Origin: Aspidiotus rigidus
Lineage: Eukaryota; Arthropoda; Insecta; Hemiptera; Diaspididae
Reading direction: 5' to 3'
Length of the DNA stretch: 64,000 nt
NCBI GenBank assembly: GCA_035079385.1
Contig: JAVHKY010000030.1
Location: 744,001-808,000, forward strand
Positions 35,226 to 46,735 of this stretch are shown here, one piece after another (positions within the stretch are counted from its first letter, which is position 1; each line of letters opens with the position of its first letter). The translations under genes and the position numbers were made by a program. The notes under the pieces were generated by a model that was given only the letters and a program-made list of their open reading frames with translations, was not told where the DNA came from and ran no database searches.

Positions 35226-36480
35226 TTCTCTGACCTGAAGCACGGCCAGAGATGATTTCTTGCCGCAAATATGTTGCATACGCTTGTCGTGCACAACTTA
35301 CTCGCTTGGATCTGAAGAGGGATTGTAGCTGATTTCTCACCGGAAAGTGTACTTTACCTCTCTTAGCCCTCACCATTTCCCCACTGATTCTAGCTAAGAA
35401 CGCAGCTAATTTCTGTACTGCAGGATGCAATTTTCTTAGTTAATTCACATTCGCATACCCAGTACAACACAAATCTTCGTAGTCTTGTCCTTTCCGGCTT
35501 GAACTTGGCCGCAGCAATTTTCCTTCTTAGTAAATTCCCCTTCTTCAACCCAACACATCGTGAATTTTCATACATCTGCCCTGCCTGATTCGACAAATTT
35601 CTCGTCGCGATTAAACTAAAGGAAACAAGTGATTCCCTCGCCCAGTAAAACGAGGCTTTTTTATAGCAGCCCTTTTATTCAAACCGAGGCTATAGCAACT
35701 GCTAACCGCCAGTTCTCAATGCGAGTCAACAGTCTGAAAAATTCTGATACTCTCGCCTAGCACAACGAGAATTTTCGTGAACTTGCCCGCTTCGATGATA
35801 TGCGGGGAACTTCCTCGCCCGCCTATTACGACCAGACTGTTTGGGATTTCGTCTTCTCTGACCTGAAGCACGGCCAGACCTCATTTCTCGCCGCAAGTAT
35901 GTTGCATACGCTTGTCGTGCACAACTTACTCGCTTGAATCTGAAGGGGGACTGCAGCTGATTTCTCACCGCAAGTTCAGATCCAACGATGAGCTCGCCGG
36001 AAAGTGTAATTTACTTCTTTTAGAACTATGTAAACTTTGGTAAACCTTTTCCCATTGATTCTGATTAGGAACGTAGCTAATTCTGTACTGCTGGATGCAA
36101 TCTTCTTAGTAAATTCACATTCGCATACCCAGTGTAATTCAAATCTTCGTAGTCTTGTCCTCTTCAGCTTGAACTGGGCCGCAGCTATTTTCTCGCCACA
36201 AAACTTCTTGGTAAATTCCCCTTCTCCAACCCTCATACATTTGCCCTCATTGATTCGACTAATTTCTTGCCACGAGTAAACTAAAGGAAATAAGTTATGC
36301 TCTCGCCCAGTATAACAAGGATTTTCCTACAACAGCCTTCTCTCATTCAAACTGAGGCTGTAGCAACTGCTCATCGCGAGTTCTTAATGCGAGTCAACAG
36401 TCTGAAAAATTATAATACTCTCGCCTAGCACAACGAGAATTTTCGTGAACTTACCCGCTTCGATGATATGCGGGGCTGCA
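35226..36480. repeat. tandem duplication, period about 630 bp, with shorter internal repeats
   Basis: CTGACCTGAAGCACGGCCAG begins copies at about 35229 and 35858. Both run through CATACGCTTGTCGTGCACAA, ATTCACATTCGCATACCCAG, GCGAGTCAACAGTCTGAAAA and CGCTTCGATGATATGCGGGG. Inside each copy a shorter motif (AGTAAATTC..., CTTCTTAGTAAATTCACATT) recurs. The minus strand stays open over long parts (35390-35596, 35976-36236), so it may derive from repetitive coding sequence, but I recognise no protein. Confidence 0.75.
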
Positions 36481-38199
36481 TTTTACCTTTTACCGCAACC
36501 TAAAACGAAAGTCGAGCTTCTGACCTACTTACCCGCTCTGACCAGACTCAGCTTATTTCAACAGAGTACGACGATTGGAAGGCAAGACTGGTACCAAATT
36601 CAGCCTGTTTTTCAGGATAAGAATCGAAGTAGGGACTCGTATGTTCACAACCTCAATGATTAGAGGATAAGGAGACCGACATAAACGAAATGGCACAAAT
36701 GATTAAGCCTGATACGGGGTGATTGGCCGGCAGGTAGTCCCCCTCCAAAGGGTTCGAAGGAAAGGAAATCAGCACAAACAAAAAACTCAATGGAAAAAAG
36801 CAGCACACAAACGATTACACCTCTGTAGGGGGGGTGGCAACATAAGATTAAATTTTTAAAAGAGATTCGATCTGTTCGAATACTCTCATGCAACTTGGTC
36901 ATAGCTATGAAAAATTTGACCAAAAATTTCTCGACAATTTTCGAATTATGAATCCATACACATTGCCGTATTGTCGAAGATTCGAATATTCAAATTTTCT
37001 TATCTCAGGTCCCTTCACCCATTACTATATTGGGAAGTTTTTCAATTTTGTTCCAACGAACCGACTTCTCTCTCTTCTTCTCTTTTTCTGGAAATGACTC
37101 TGAACACTTACGACGCGAGGTCCCACGAGCAGTCCGCGTGAAATATTCCGAAATCGTTGTAATTTTCAACGTAATGTCGCACCTCTCTAGCATCTTTCGG
37201 AGATCGAATAAAGTTTTACGAAAGATTTTTTCCGCTAGTTCCCACATCCTCCTGCCAGCAGGGAGAAAACTTTTCAAACGCGCATATTTTAAGAATCATT
37301 GACGAGCTAGAAACTTTTGACGTTCGGTCAAGAGGGAGCGCGCGCTGGGTAGAGGAAAGTTTGCGACGATGACTCGATTCCATCCGGATTGCCCTGCCCC
37401 TATCTACAATGCGCGTATAATACGAAAAACTACTTATCACAATCATGTGTCGTCTGCTGAAGTAATTTAGCGACGAGACGAAGCGTTTTGTGCTTTATGT
37501 ACTCTGGTAGTTTACGTGTTGTTATTTTCATAAAAAAAAGTGTACTCTCGCACGGTAATTGAAACTCCCCATAAGTCCTAGCTAGCGCGCTCAGTCGCCG
37601 CGGAGTTTTTTAATGGCGGCGACGGCGAATACGATAATTTCTGCACTGATATTTCAATCACGTAGACGAATAATAAATTGAAATTTTTTTCAAATAAATT
37701 TTCGTTTCTACGATATATACTGCGGATTTGAATGAAAAAAAAAAAAAAAAAGAAGGAATTTTGCTGGTTTTCTCGCGCGTCGTCGGTGATGTGATGTCTT
37801 TATGTAGAAATGCGAGTGTGATGTGTTGGATTGTATTCCACGAACGCGCGAACGAAGTCGTTGATGAATATAAATATTCTGCTTTCGTATATGTGTATAC
37901 ACGAGGATGTAGGAACTTATGGTCGTATGAATGAGTTACTGCTTTGGCTTTGCTGAGACAAGAATAATTCTTTGACGCGAGTGAAGGCAAGTTGGTATTC
38001 TCCTTGTGCGGCGAAAGAAAATCCAATTGAATCGGGTAAAAGTGTAGAGATTTTCTCCTCTCGTCAGTCAGTCTACCTATGACGTCTTCTTCGTGGTATT
38101 GAAAATGGCATCGTGTGCCCATTTTGCAGAGAAGACTAGGCGAATTACAATTCAACTGCGAGAAATCCAACATTAGTATAGGTGAAATAGGCGTAAAAT
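36481..38199. other. unique intronic sequence with one CpG-rich patch
   Basis: No gene recognised. At about 37585-37640 a CpG-rich stretch contains TCAGTC (an insect initiator-like word) and GGCGGCGACGGCG, possibly an internal promoter or chance. The 220-codon minus-strand open stretch at 37658-38320 shows no domain. Confidence 0.35.
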
Positions 38200-38949
38200 T
38201 TAGCTGAAAACGACAATCTTGGTAGAAAGCATGAGTTAATTGGAATGTGTCAGGGTAGGTGTCAGAAACAACCGAAAAAAACCCCACCCTCAAAGTGGAT
38301 GGGAAAATTTTCTGTGGCACGTTTTAGCCCCCTGAATTTCGTTTTGTCAATAAAATACGCATCGTACGGAAAAATTTCACGTTACAAAAATTATTCCTCT
38401 TTGAATTTCTCATAAGTGAACTACGTATTCACTACCCAACTGTAGGCTAAACCTTAGCCTAAAAACTTTGCCGAATGAGTGTTATTTTCGAAAATTCGTT
38501 GTAAATCACCATATTTTCGTCGATAACTCAAAATTATCGACTTGTCAAAAAAATGTGTAGGTATAAGAAAGTTTCCTTGTAAAATTTTATATAACATGAG
38601 CCATAATGAAAATTAGTCTAGGCTAAAAATTCATTCTATACATGGATGTGCTTCAACTTAAAGTAGGTCTACAAATCTTTTCCAACACAAACACTACGAA
38701 CACGTATGATACATTCTAACACGACAGATTATAAAACTTTTTTTTTTTTGATGTCATAAATGAAAAAAACTAACCGGAATGGAGGAACACGTCATGAGCG
38801 ATTGGATACTCTCAATGCCAGCCTCAAGTACGGTTTGCGATCAAGTGGAGAAGTATACCAACAAATAGAGCGCTAGCTCATATCAGCACAGCGACTGGAA
38901 TACAGCATGTGGTGGTTTTCTCAGCACAATCCATTCGCCGACACTCAAG

Positions 38950-40212
38950 ATGAAGAGTTAGTTTTTCTCTCAAATGGTATTGTCGCTGGGGCACATGTAA
39001 ATTGTTATAAAGCGTACGAGGTAGGTGCCCTTATGCTGCTGAAAATGGGCACAGCGCCAAAGTTGAGCAAATATATGTGATAAATACGTTGCCAATGTAG
39101 AGCGCAATTACGGACGAAATTCTGCCATTGTATTTCATGGGTACGGAGAAAATGTAAAGGGAAGCAAAAATGTTGCGGAACAAGAGCGCCGATACAGTCG
39201 CATCAATCGAACTGAGGTTATTGTCGGCTCAAAGACCCTCGTCACAATCAAACAAGATCAGTTTCAATTGACACAAGGAACAACTGATTAATCTTTTCAA
39301 ACAAAAATTTGAATAAAGAAAACACATCGTTAAGCAAGCTGAAGATGATGCAGATCTTCTGATAGTGCAGAGTACCATTGATATTGCATACGCGGGGAGT
39401 CAAGTCGTGCTCGTTGGGGAGTTGTTGGTGCTATTAACCGCAAACACTCCTCCCTCGTGCGACGACAAGATGATTTCCCTGAAACCATTTAGAGGGAACA
39501 CTCCACCAAAATTCTTTTCCATTAAAAAAATTCGCGAATAAAAACCTCATCTTGAAAACAATATATTAATCGCGCATACGATCAGTGGATGTGATACCAC
39601 AAAAAAGGTAAAAGTCCTGTATCAACGTCCTATACAGAAAGAGGAGCAGTCAAGTGTTGTGGACACATTTCACAATACGAGAAGCTAAAAAAAAACAGAT
39701 TTTTGAAGCTGGCTGCCGATATTTCCTCGCTCTATTTGGCGCTCAGAAGAAAGATAAATATCTTCACGATTATCGACATAAATTAGAAAAGAAAGCATTC
39801 AAAGACGAGGGTTTTCCCTCTGATAAAGGCCACCAGATCGGCCGAAACGTTGAATAAATATTCAAATAAAATTCTGTGTGGGGAAAGCCTCGTCTTTGCT
39901 TTTTTTTTCTAATTAATATCCTTGCACATGAAAAAATGCTCTCATCGACATCAATTTTTCGTCGCAGGCGCGTCCAAAAGCTCCCTACCGACTCTGGAGG
40001 CGGTTTGCCAACATAGTTACCGAGCGTAGCACCAGATACAAAAATGGAGAGGCCATTCGAAGTCAGCAATGGAGTATGGATACCACATTGAAGAAGAACT
40101 CCTCACAGCAATACCAACACTTGCTCCACCCGCCCCGGATAACATCCTAAATTTAGTTCCATGCAATTGCGCAAACGGTTGTTCAACTACTTGTGGCTGC
40201 CGTAAAGCCGGT
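38950..40212 (+). pseudogene. decayed gene of the insect/cnidarian repetitive CxC (CGCRKAG) family
   Basis: Fragments in shifting frames, in order: AIVFHGYGENVKGSKNVAEQ near 39100-39190; DADLLIVQSTIDI and VVLVGELLVLLTANTPP near 39345-39450; ISGCDTT near 39580; GCRYFLALFGAQKKDKYLHD near 39710-39780; then APAPDNILNLV-like PPAPDNILNLVP and CNCANGCSTTCGCRKAG (40162-40212). From memory these blocks match an uncharacterised, high-copy protein family of insects and cnidarians with a D-rich nuclease/PIN-like middle and a C-terminal Cys-rich CxC end. Stops, frameshifts and a 99-bp insertion break it. Its position between long TIRs suggests it belongs to the transposon. Confidence 0.55.
39800..39898 (+). 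mobile_element. 99-bp inverted-repeat insertion with hammerhead-like core
   Basis: The left end CAAAGACGAGGGTTTTCCC is mirrored by GGGGAAAGCCTCGTCTTTG at 39880-39898. Inside: CTGATAA (39820-39826; one base off CUGANGA), stem II GGCC-ACCAGATC-GGCC (39828-39843), GAAA (39844-39847), then ACGT palindrome and TTGAATA..TATTCAA hairpin. This resembles PLE-type minimal hammerheads (GAAACGUY). It interrupts the CxC-family pseudogene. Confidence 0.5.
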
Positions 40213-40843
40213 AATTATCGACCTTTTTTTCATAGAAAATAAAGTAAGGGTGCATTATAAATGTTTTCCACTTCGTGTTTTCTTCTTTTTTCGAGGATTG
40301 AGATATGCACCAACTGTCTTGGCGTTTCATATTGAAATGCTGCACCCACAACTGTCAACGATGAACGGGAAGACGAAGACTCAGCCTCTGACTGATGATG
40401 GTTACAGCGATTTTTATTTTTAGTATTGTTCAATGTGTATGGGGGGAGGGGGAATTGTTTTTTTCACTCGCAGCATCGAGAGAGAAGAAGCTTCATAATC
40501 TCTAGTCATAGAATTTATCGTACCTATTCCTATATTGGAAGAAATACGTAGACCTATTTTAAGTTAAGGCGCATATACAGAATGAATTTTTAGCCTAGAC
40601 TAATTTTCATTATGGCTCATGTTATATAAAATTTTACAAGGAAACTTTCTTACACCCACACATTTTTTTGTACAAGTCGATAATTTCGAGTTATCGACGA
40701 AAATATGGTGACTTACAATGAATTTTCGAAAATAGCGCTCATTCGGCAAAGTTTTCAGGCTAAGGTTTAGCCTAAAGTTGGGTTGTGAATAGTTGATTTT
40801 ATGAGAAATTCAGCGAGGAATAATTTTTCTAACGTAAAATTTT

Positions 40844-41667
40844 AGGAGCGTCTGATGTTGACAGAAAGGTTTGCGTTTGGATCCATCACTTGTAAATACG
40901 TGACTCGCGTGCGTGCGAGTGATGCCGCGGGACTTTGAAATTTTTTTGTACTTCTTGGACTGTGAATTATTTTCAAATTGTGTGACTTTGAAATATTTTC
41001 ATAAGTGGACGTGTAAAATTTTTCATTTTCAATTCTTGGACTTTGAAATATTTTCAAGTGTTGGACTTGGAATTATTTTTGAATTGTGTGACTTTGAAAT
41101 TATTTTCGAATTGTGGGACTTTGAAATATTTTCATAAGTGGACATGTACAATAATTTTTCATTTTCAATTCTTGGACTTGGAAATATTTTCAACTGTTGG
41201 ACTTTGAATTATTTTCAAATTGTGGGACTTTGAAATATTTTCATACTTCTTGGACTCGTAAAATTTTTCATTTTCAATTGTCGGTATTGGAAATATTTTC
41301 AAGTGTTGGACTTTGATATATGTTCAATTGTGGCAGACAATCAAAAATGAAAAATTTTACAAGTCCAAGAAGTATGAAAATATTCCTAAGTCCCACAATT
41401 TGAAAATAATTCCAGTCCAACAGTTGAAAATATATCGAAGTCCAACACTTGAAAATAATTCGAAGTCCGATAATTGAAAATGAAAAATTTTACAAGTCCA
41501 AGAAGTACAAAAATATTTTGAAGTCTGGCGGCATCACTCTTACTTGCCTCTTACTCCGAGCATGGCAGTAAATCGACGCGTTACCCCATCCCGGTTACAT
41601 AAAATAAACTCGCACGCGAGTCACGAGTGACGGATCCAAAGGCCAGTCTTTCTGTCAACAGACGCTC
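40844..41667. mobile_element. foldback (long-palindrome) DNA element FB2, nested
   Basis: Exact 9-bp duplication TAAAATTTT at 40835-40843 and 41668-41676, inside the right TIR of the 3.6 kb element. Ends: GGAGCGTCTGATGTTGACAG / CTGTCAACAGACGCTC. Inner arms of GACTTTGAAATATTTTC motifs and the centre (AGACAATCAAAAATGAAAAA near 41330) match FB1. The outermost about 80 bp differ from FB1. Confidence 0.85.
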
Positions 41668-41850
41668 TAAAATTTTTACCTACGATGCGTATTTTTCGAG
41701 ATATTGACAAAAAACTAAATTTGGGGAGCTAAAACGTACCACAGAAAATTTTCCCATCCTCTTTGAGGGTGGGAGTTTTTTTCGATTGTTTCTGACACCA
41801 ACCCTGACACATTCGAACAAATTCCTGCTTTCTACCAAGATTGTCTTTTT

Positions 41851-43740
41851 TGAGTGTCTAGTTCGTCTATACTACATGCGATATTTAGCGAGTCGTACTG
41901 TTCAAATATTGTTCTTTCAAAATTCTTATTGTCATTTTATCGATACGGAACTGCATTCAAGTCTCCTCGAGGTGATTCCTCGAAATTTTTCAGCCCCAAA
42001 ATCATGGTCGTACAGACGTAGATTTTGGCCGTGTGGGCGAAACCCAGAGCAGACAAAAAACTGAAATTAGTTGGGTCGAATCAAAATAACTGTATTACAA
42101 AATTTTTGTTACAATTTTTCATTTCGGTTATCTAGACCTCTCACTTCCATCCTCCAAATTTTTCTAACAATAAATCTATTCTAAGACGGGAAAATTTGCC
42201 TTACGCCGTGCGATATCCGACTTTCGAATAATGATATGTGTGGGACTTGAAAAGAAAATTTCGACTTCCGAGCCACCTTACATGACAGTAGAGGGACTCT
42301 GAATTCTCAATACCAAAACCAATTCGACCAATAGAATAGGTTCCCCGAACTTGTGGAGGACGCCGTCTTTTTGGCCCAGCTGGACGTAAACTTCCATTTT
42401 CCAAATTATTCGTCCATAGTCGAGTCATACTCTAATCATCATGAACCTTGTACAGCGATAAATTGCATTTTAAAATATCGCAATGACGAGTACGCCAAAT
42501 AATGACGCGCGATCGTTCGTGAAAAGAATGTCGAACTTCTGTCAGCGAGTGCAAATTTCGAAGTACATAATTCGTAATACATATAAGTATGCGTCAATGA
42601 TCCTTTTCCAATTATTGAGGAATTGTGCGGGCGGGGTCGCGACAAGACTGTCGACTCATGGTTTTCTGCGCGAGTTGGACGCGATAAAATTTCAAATGAC
42701 CAAAAGGATTCAAAGACGTGTTCAATGTCCTCGGACAAAGTATGCAGCCATACGACAGTAGCATTAACCTTTCTTTTGTTTCAAATCACTCATTTTCTCA
42801 CGTAAACGTCTTATAAGATTTGTGATTAGGCAGCCTTTCTCGACTTCACGATATAATCGAGCAAACAATGTACATGAACGAGATTTACATTTTTTCGAAA
42901 CTTGTAATACAATGCAACATTACGTATTAGTCGTTGACGTCAAATGCAATCTCCTTATCAGTGTAGACTCGCCCTTTTCATGAGACATCATTATACGAGT
43001 TCATAATGCGCGGGGACTTACGAAAAATTTTTTCGTTCGAGAAAGAGAAAAATGTAGGGCAGAAGATCTACACAATTTCCTCATCGGCGATTCGTCGGGC
43101 GATTACACAAGAGCAAAGCGGTATATATATACGTTTGTGTACAACTATATCGGTAGAAGGTTACATTTTTTTTTTCTTTCTTTTCTTTTACTCGAAAAGA
43201 ATTGGAACAGAAACGATTTTATTTATAGTGTTTGAATGAAGTTTCACGTTTAGCGAATTGAACTACTAAGAATGGCGATTATTTGCGGTTCATTTGCTTG
43301 AAAATTGCGCAACAGTTTTTCTTCTCTTAATTCATTCTCTGCTCATCGTCTCTTTTCGTGTATCCACTTCGACGCCTTCGTCTGTCCGTTTTTTTCGTTT
43401 GTTCGGTCTGCCTGTGTGTGGACGATGTCAAAAAAAGTTATTGTTTCTATAAGCAAATGACGCCTCGTCGAACTGAAGGTACTCGATATACAAAAGTGAA
43501 AGATGTAGAGCGTAATGAATAAATATATATGCTTGTGAATGACGAGGAAGATGAATTATTCTCATGGAAAATATGTCGAATTTTCGATCTGAAGCGAGAT
43601 AAGTCTTTGTCAAAGAAATTTGTTAGAAGAGAGACTTTTGTACGATAGCTGAAGAGACATCCGCCAGAAGGTGAGCTGATGTTCGCGCTCTACCCTCTTT
43701 CTCAGAGATCGTCTCGTCTTCCAATAGACAATTAGATCAG
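41851..43740. other. unique intronic sequence
   Basis: No gene or family recognised. One TGACGTCA at 42935-42942. Confidence 0.45.
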
Positions 43741-44190
43741 GGTGCGTCAAATTTCTCATCCTCCTCACAGAAGAGGTTTCCTGTTAGAAACTCTGACCGT
43801 CGAGCTACTTATAGACAATGGAAGGGAGAGGAAATTGGACATTCCGACCATCGAGATATGAGAACTGGAGAAAATATCGACCTTATAACCTGAGGAGGGA
43901 TAGGGGACTTGATAAACTTGGACTATAGAGCTATAAATAAAGAAGGGAAGAGTTGTGGTTCCGAGGAGGCTTTAGTTCGAAAATTCTTATCTTCGTGCCA
44001 CTTATTGATGGAAATAGGAGAACTTTGAAACGTTGACTTTGGAGCTGAACATGGCGGTTGAAAGAAATTGGAAAAATTCTGACCATCGCGCCAGGGAAGT
44101 AAACTGTTGTCTCGAAAAGGACAGGGGCGTTGCATTGACATACTTGGGAAACTTCTCAAGTTTGTGACATAAAGAGTCTTCTCATTTGAC
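43741..44190. repeat. degenerate 50-60-bp repeat
   Basis: Recurring words GGAAATTGGACATTCCGACC, GAAAATATCGACC, ACTTTGAAACGTTGACTTTG and TTGGAAAAATTCTGACCATC with GAGCT(A/G) between them. Old and diverged. Confidence 0.5.
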
Positions 44191-44191
44191 A

Positions 44192-44960
44192 AAATCCAGC
44201 CTAGTATAGTCTAGTATTAGGATAGCGAAACCTAGGCGTATACCAGGCTTAGTTTAAAGCTAGTGCAGCTTGAGTAAGCCTCGTTTGAACTAAATCCATG
44301 ACGTCATCAACATTCCTCATTCTTGACAGAAGCCCAGTATAGTCTAGTATTGGTATATAGCGTAGCATAGGCGTATGCCAGGCCTAGTTTAAAGCCAGTA
44401 TAGCTTGATTAAACCTAGTTTGAAGCTAAATCCGTGACGTCATTAGTTTGTTAGTTTGTGACGTCATCAACATTCCTCTCTTTCGACAGAAGCCTAGTAT
44501 AGTCTAGCTTAGTATTTATAGCGTAGCTTAGGCGTATGCTCTTTGTTAATCTCCAATCCTATCCTCCCCGGACTCCACAAATTTGGTCACCCTATGAGGC
44601 CAGCAGTTTTTTTTACTCCCTCTCCTATAAGTTAGCTCGATTCCATGACTCTATTTTTCGTTCTTGTGTGGATTCTCAGTCTCCGTTCTCGATTAAGAAC
44701 TCTATCGATCTTAACAGTGGGATAAAAGACGTTGAGGTCGCTCCTGATTCTCGATGAACCTTGGTAACTTGACATAAAGTATACTAGGCTAGGATAAGAG
44801 CCCGTGAGCTAACTAGCTTACGCCTCAACCTAATGTGGTGCCTGGGAAAAATTTTCGAGTTCTACCAAATATGCTTCCAATAGGTAGCTTCTGTAAGCCC
44901 CAAGGTTTCGACCTTCCGATCACTCCATAAGGTACATGTGCCTTTACTCTTATTAGGGAC
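44192..44960 (+). repeat. tandem repeat of about 160 bp with TGACGTCA, then decayed
   Basis: CAGCCTAGTATAGTCTAGTAT, TAGCGTAGC.TAGGCGTATGC and CCATGACGTCATCAACATTC recur at about 44192-44310, 44330-44470 and 44490-44540. TGACGTCA sites lie at 44299, 44435 and 44459. After 44540 only loose relatives (ACTAGGCTAGGATAAGAGCC) are seen. Confidence 0.6.
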
Positions 44961-46286
44961 GAAGTCAAGTCATTTCAAGTAGGTAAGGCATAATATAAAT
45001 AGATATGGAACTTAATTTGGCCCTGCTAGAACATTTCTTTGTAGTCTCAACAATGCATTTAAATTCTTCATCACAGTACGACGCAAATCGCTCTGGAAAG
45101 TTGACTGAAAACTAGTATAGGACTATTTTTTCACAGTAGATATATTTGACTTGGACTACGAAGGCCCTTATTATACAAGTCTGATTCCTAACTCAAAGGA
45201 AAAAGGATGGACACGCTTTTCCTGAAAATAGAAAAGGCTCAAAGCTTCCTTCCTCGGTGAGATCCACTTCTTTCAAAACGATCGGTTCAATGCACCGCGC
45301 CCGTCGCAGAATATACGCACGAAGGACGACAATATTGTGAATTTGTGTACGTTAATCTATTCGGGTATATCGTAGGAATTCCTGTTGCTGCGGAAGCAAC
45401 CCTCGTTCCTTTCATTATAGCGCGGCTCATGTTACGCTCGGTATGGAACGGGGTACCGTCGTCGTACGATGCGCTGCAGTGTATCCACTTTACTCGTATA
45501 CGATATATGTACACGTTCTGAGCAACAGGTGCGCCATCATCCCTTCTGACTATGTACGCGAATAAATGTTAACGACTTTTAAAAGAGCCTTTCTCAAAAA
45601 GCCGACTGATGTAGTACGTTTAGCTGCTCTCATTGTCGCTTCGCTACATAGTGTGCGTGTGTTGGCGCATCGCTACGACGACGAACACTTGAAGCGAGAG
45701 TCTGGCACGCGGTCTCCGCGTCTAGCAGAGCGAATATAGGCCGAAAATTGCACGGGTGCTGAATTATAGACCTACTAATATAAGGCGATCCTTCAAAGAC
45801 CAGGTTTTTGACCTACATTCCACGTGGCTAGCTTATTTAAAGTGTTTAATTATTGACTTTACTTCGTTCGTCGAATTAGTTTCTTTTTCTTCGATGAGTC
45901 CTTTTCTATTTATCATGAAAAACATATAATTGAGCACGATAAATTCTTTTTTACTTTCTTTCATAGGTAAAAAGAAAATAATTGAAGTCCGCGATTTTAG
46001 GTCAAATTTTCACTCTTTAATTACACGAGGAAGAATTGGAATATTCTCTTTGAGGATTCTATGCTTATCAAACTTTTCGATTTGACTTGAAAGGGTATCC
46101 GCGAGGGTTGTCGAGTAAAGATTTGCTTGGACAAAAAGTTCAACTCCTTAATGACGTCATAGGGTAGGCGTGGCGTTGAACTATTTTAAAGATTTGGGAA
46201 AATGTTGAATTCTAAGCTAACTGAGGTCCATGTCACCGCACCCTCCCCAAAATTGCACTATTCTACTGTGAGTTTGATGCTTTCCT
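44961..46286. other. unique intronic sequence
   Basis: No gene recognised. One TGACGTCA at 46152-46159. Confidence 0.45.
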
Positions 46287-46735
46287 TCATCGCATTCGTT
46301 TTAAGAAGGAATTGTCCACCTGTCTATTAGTGCCTGACCGCACAATTAGGATATCATCTACAAATCTGGCCCAGTTTTCGATCGAGTTGCTGAACTTGAG
46401 GCCTTTCAAAATATTGTTTCTCATGTCATTCGTGCAAATGTCCGCCAGTATTGGTGACAGCGGTGATCCCATCGCTAGTCCCTTTTCCTGGCCGCAGAAT
46501 TTGATATTGAAGCGGCAGTAGTTCTCTTCAACTATTTCGGCGCACTTCAGTCTGTCGGGGTTTCTATGATATCTGTTGTTTCGAAACAAGGCGAGAATTT
46601 CCTTCTTTGGTATGGTGCCATCCATAGACACCAGCTTCCACCTTGTCCAGTTGTTCTGTCAGCTAACCGCTGTTTCTAATGCTTTGTCTAGTTCTTTCAA
46701 AAATGTGGCTGCGATCGTCGTCATCTTGTAACAAG
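46287..46735 (-). pseudogene. PLE-A reverse transcriptase core, 5'-truncated
   Basis: The minus strand reads, from 46735: FLKELDKALETAVS, a stop, NNWTRWKLVSMDGTIPKKEI, then YCRFNIKFCGQEKGLAMGSP with LSPILADICTN (RT motif B). Next is ENWARFVDDILIV, the catalytic FVDD box (46375-46340), and a stop after FLKRMR. PLE RTs synthesise cDNA at the nicked target. Only the middle of the palm is left: motif A is at the broken end, and thumb and endonuclease are missing. The 5' break abuts a PLE-A tail in the opposite orientation. Confidence 0.85.

Larger units (their letters stand above)
38200..41850. mobile_element. long-TIR DNA element (about 3.6 kb) carrying a decayed CxC/CGCRKAG-type ORF
   Basis: The left arm (about 38258-38640) is mirrored by the right arm (about 40575-40843 and 41668-41806, split by FB2). 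Both share TGTCAGAAACAA, GGATGGGAAAATTTTC, CGACGAAAATATGGTGA and the word ATATAACATGAGCCATAATG in opposite orientations. Weaker similarity (GACAATCTTGGTAGAAAGCA) extends the ends to about 38205 and 41845. The interior holds a broken gene. I found no target duplication, so exact ends and superfamily are open. Confidence 0.75.

Noticed and set aside
37658..38320. 220-codon open stretch on the minus strand
   Set aside because: The longest or near-longest in the window, but low-complexity (Phe and Ser runs), no domain, overlaps the left arm of the long-TIR element, and no splice context.
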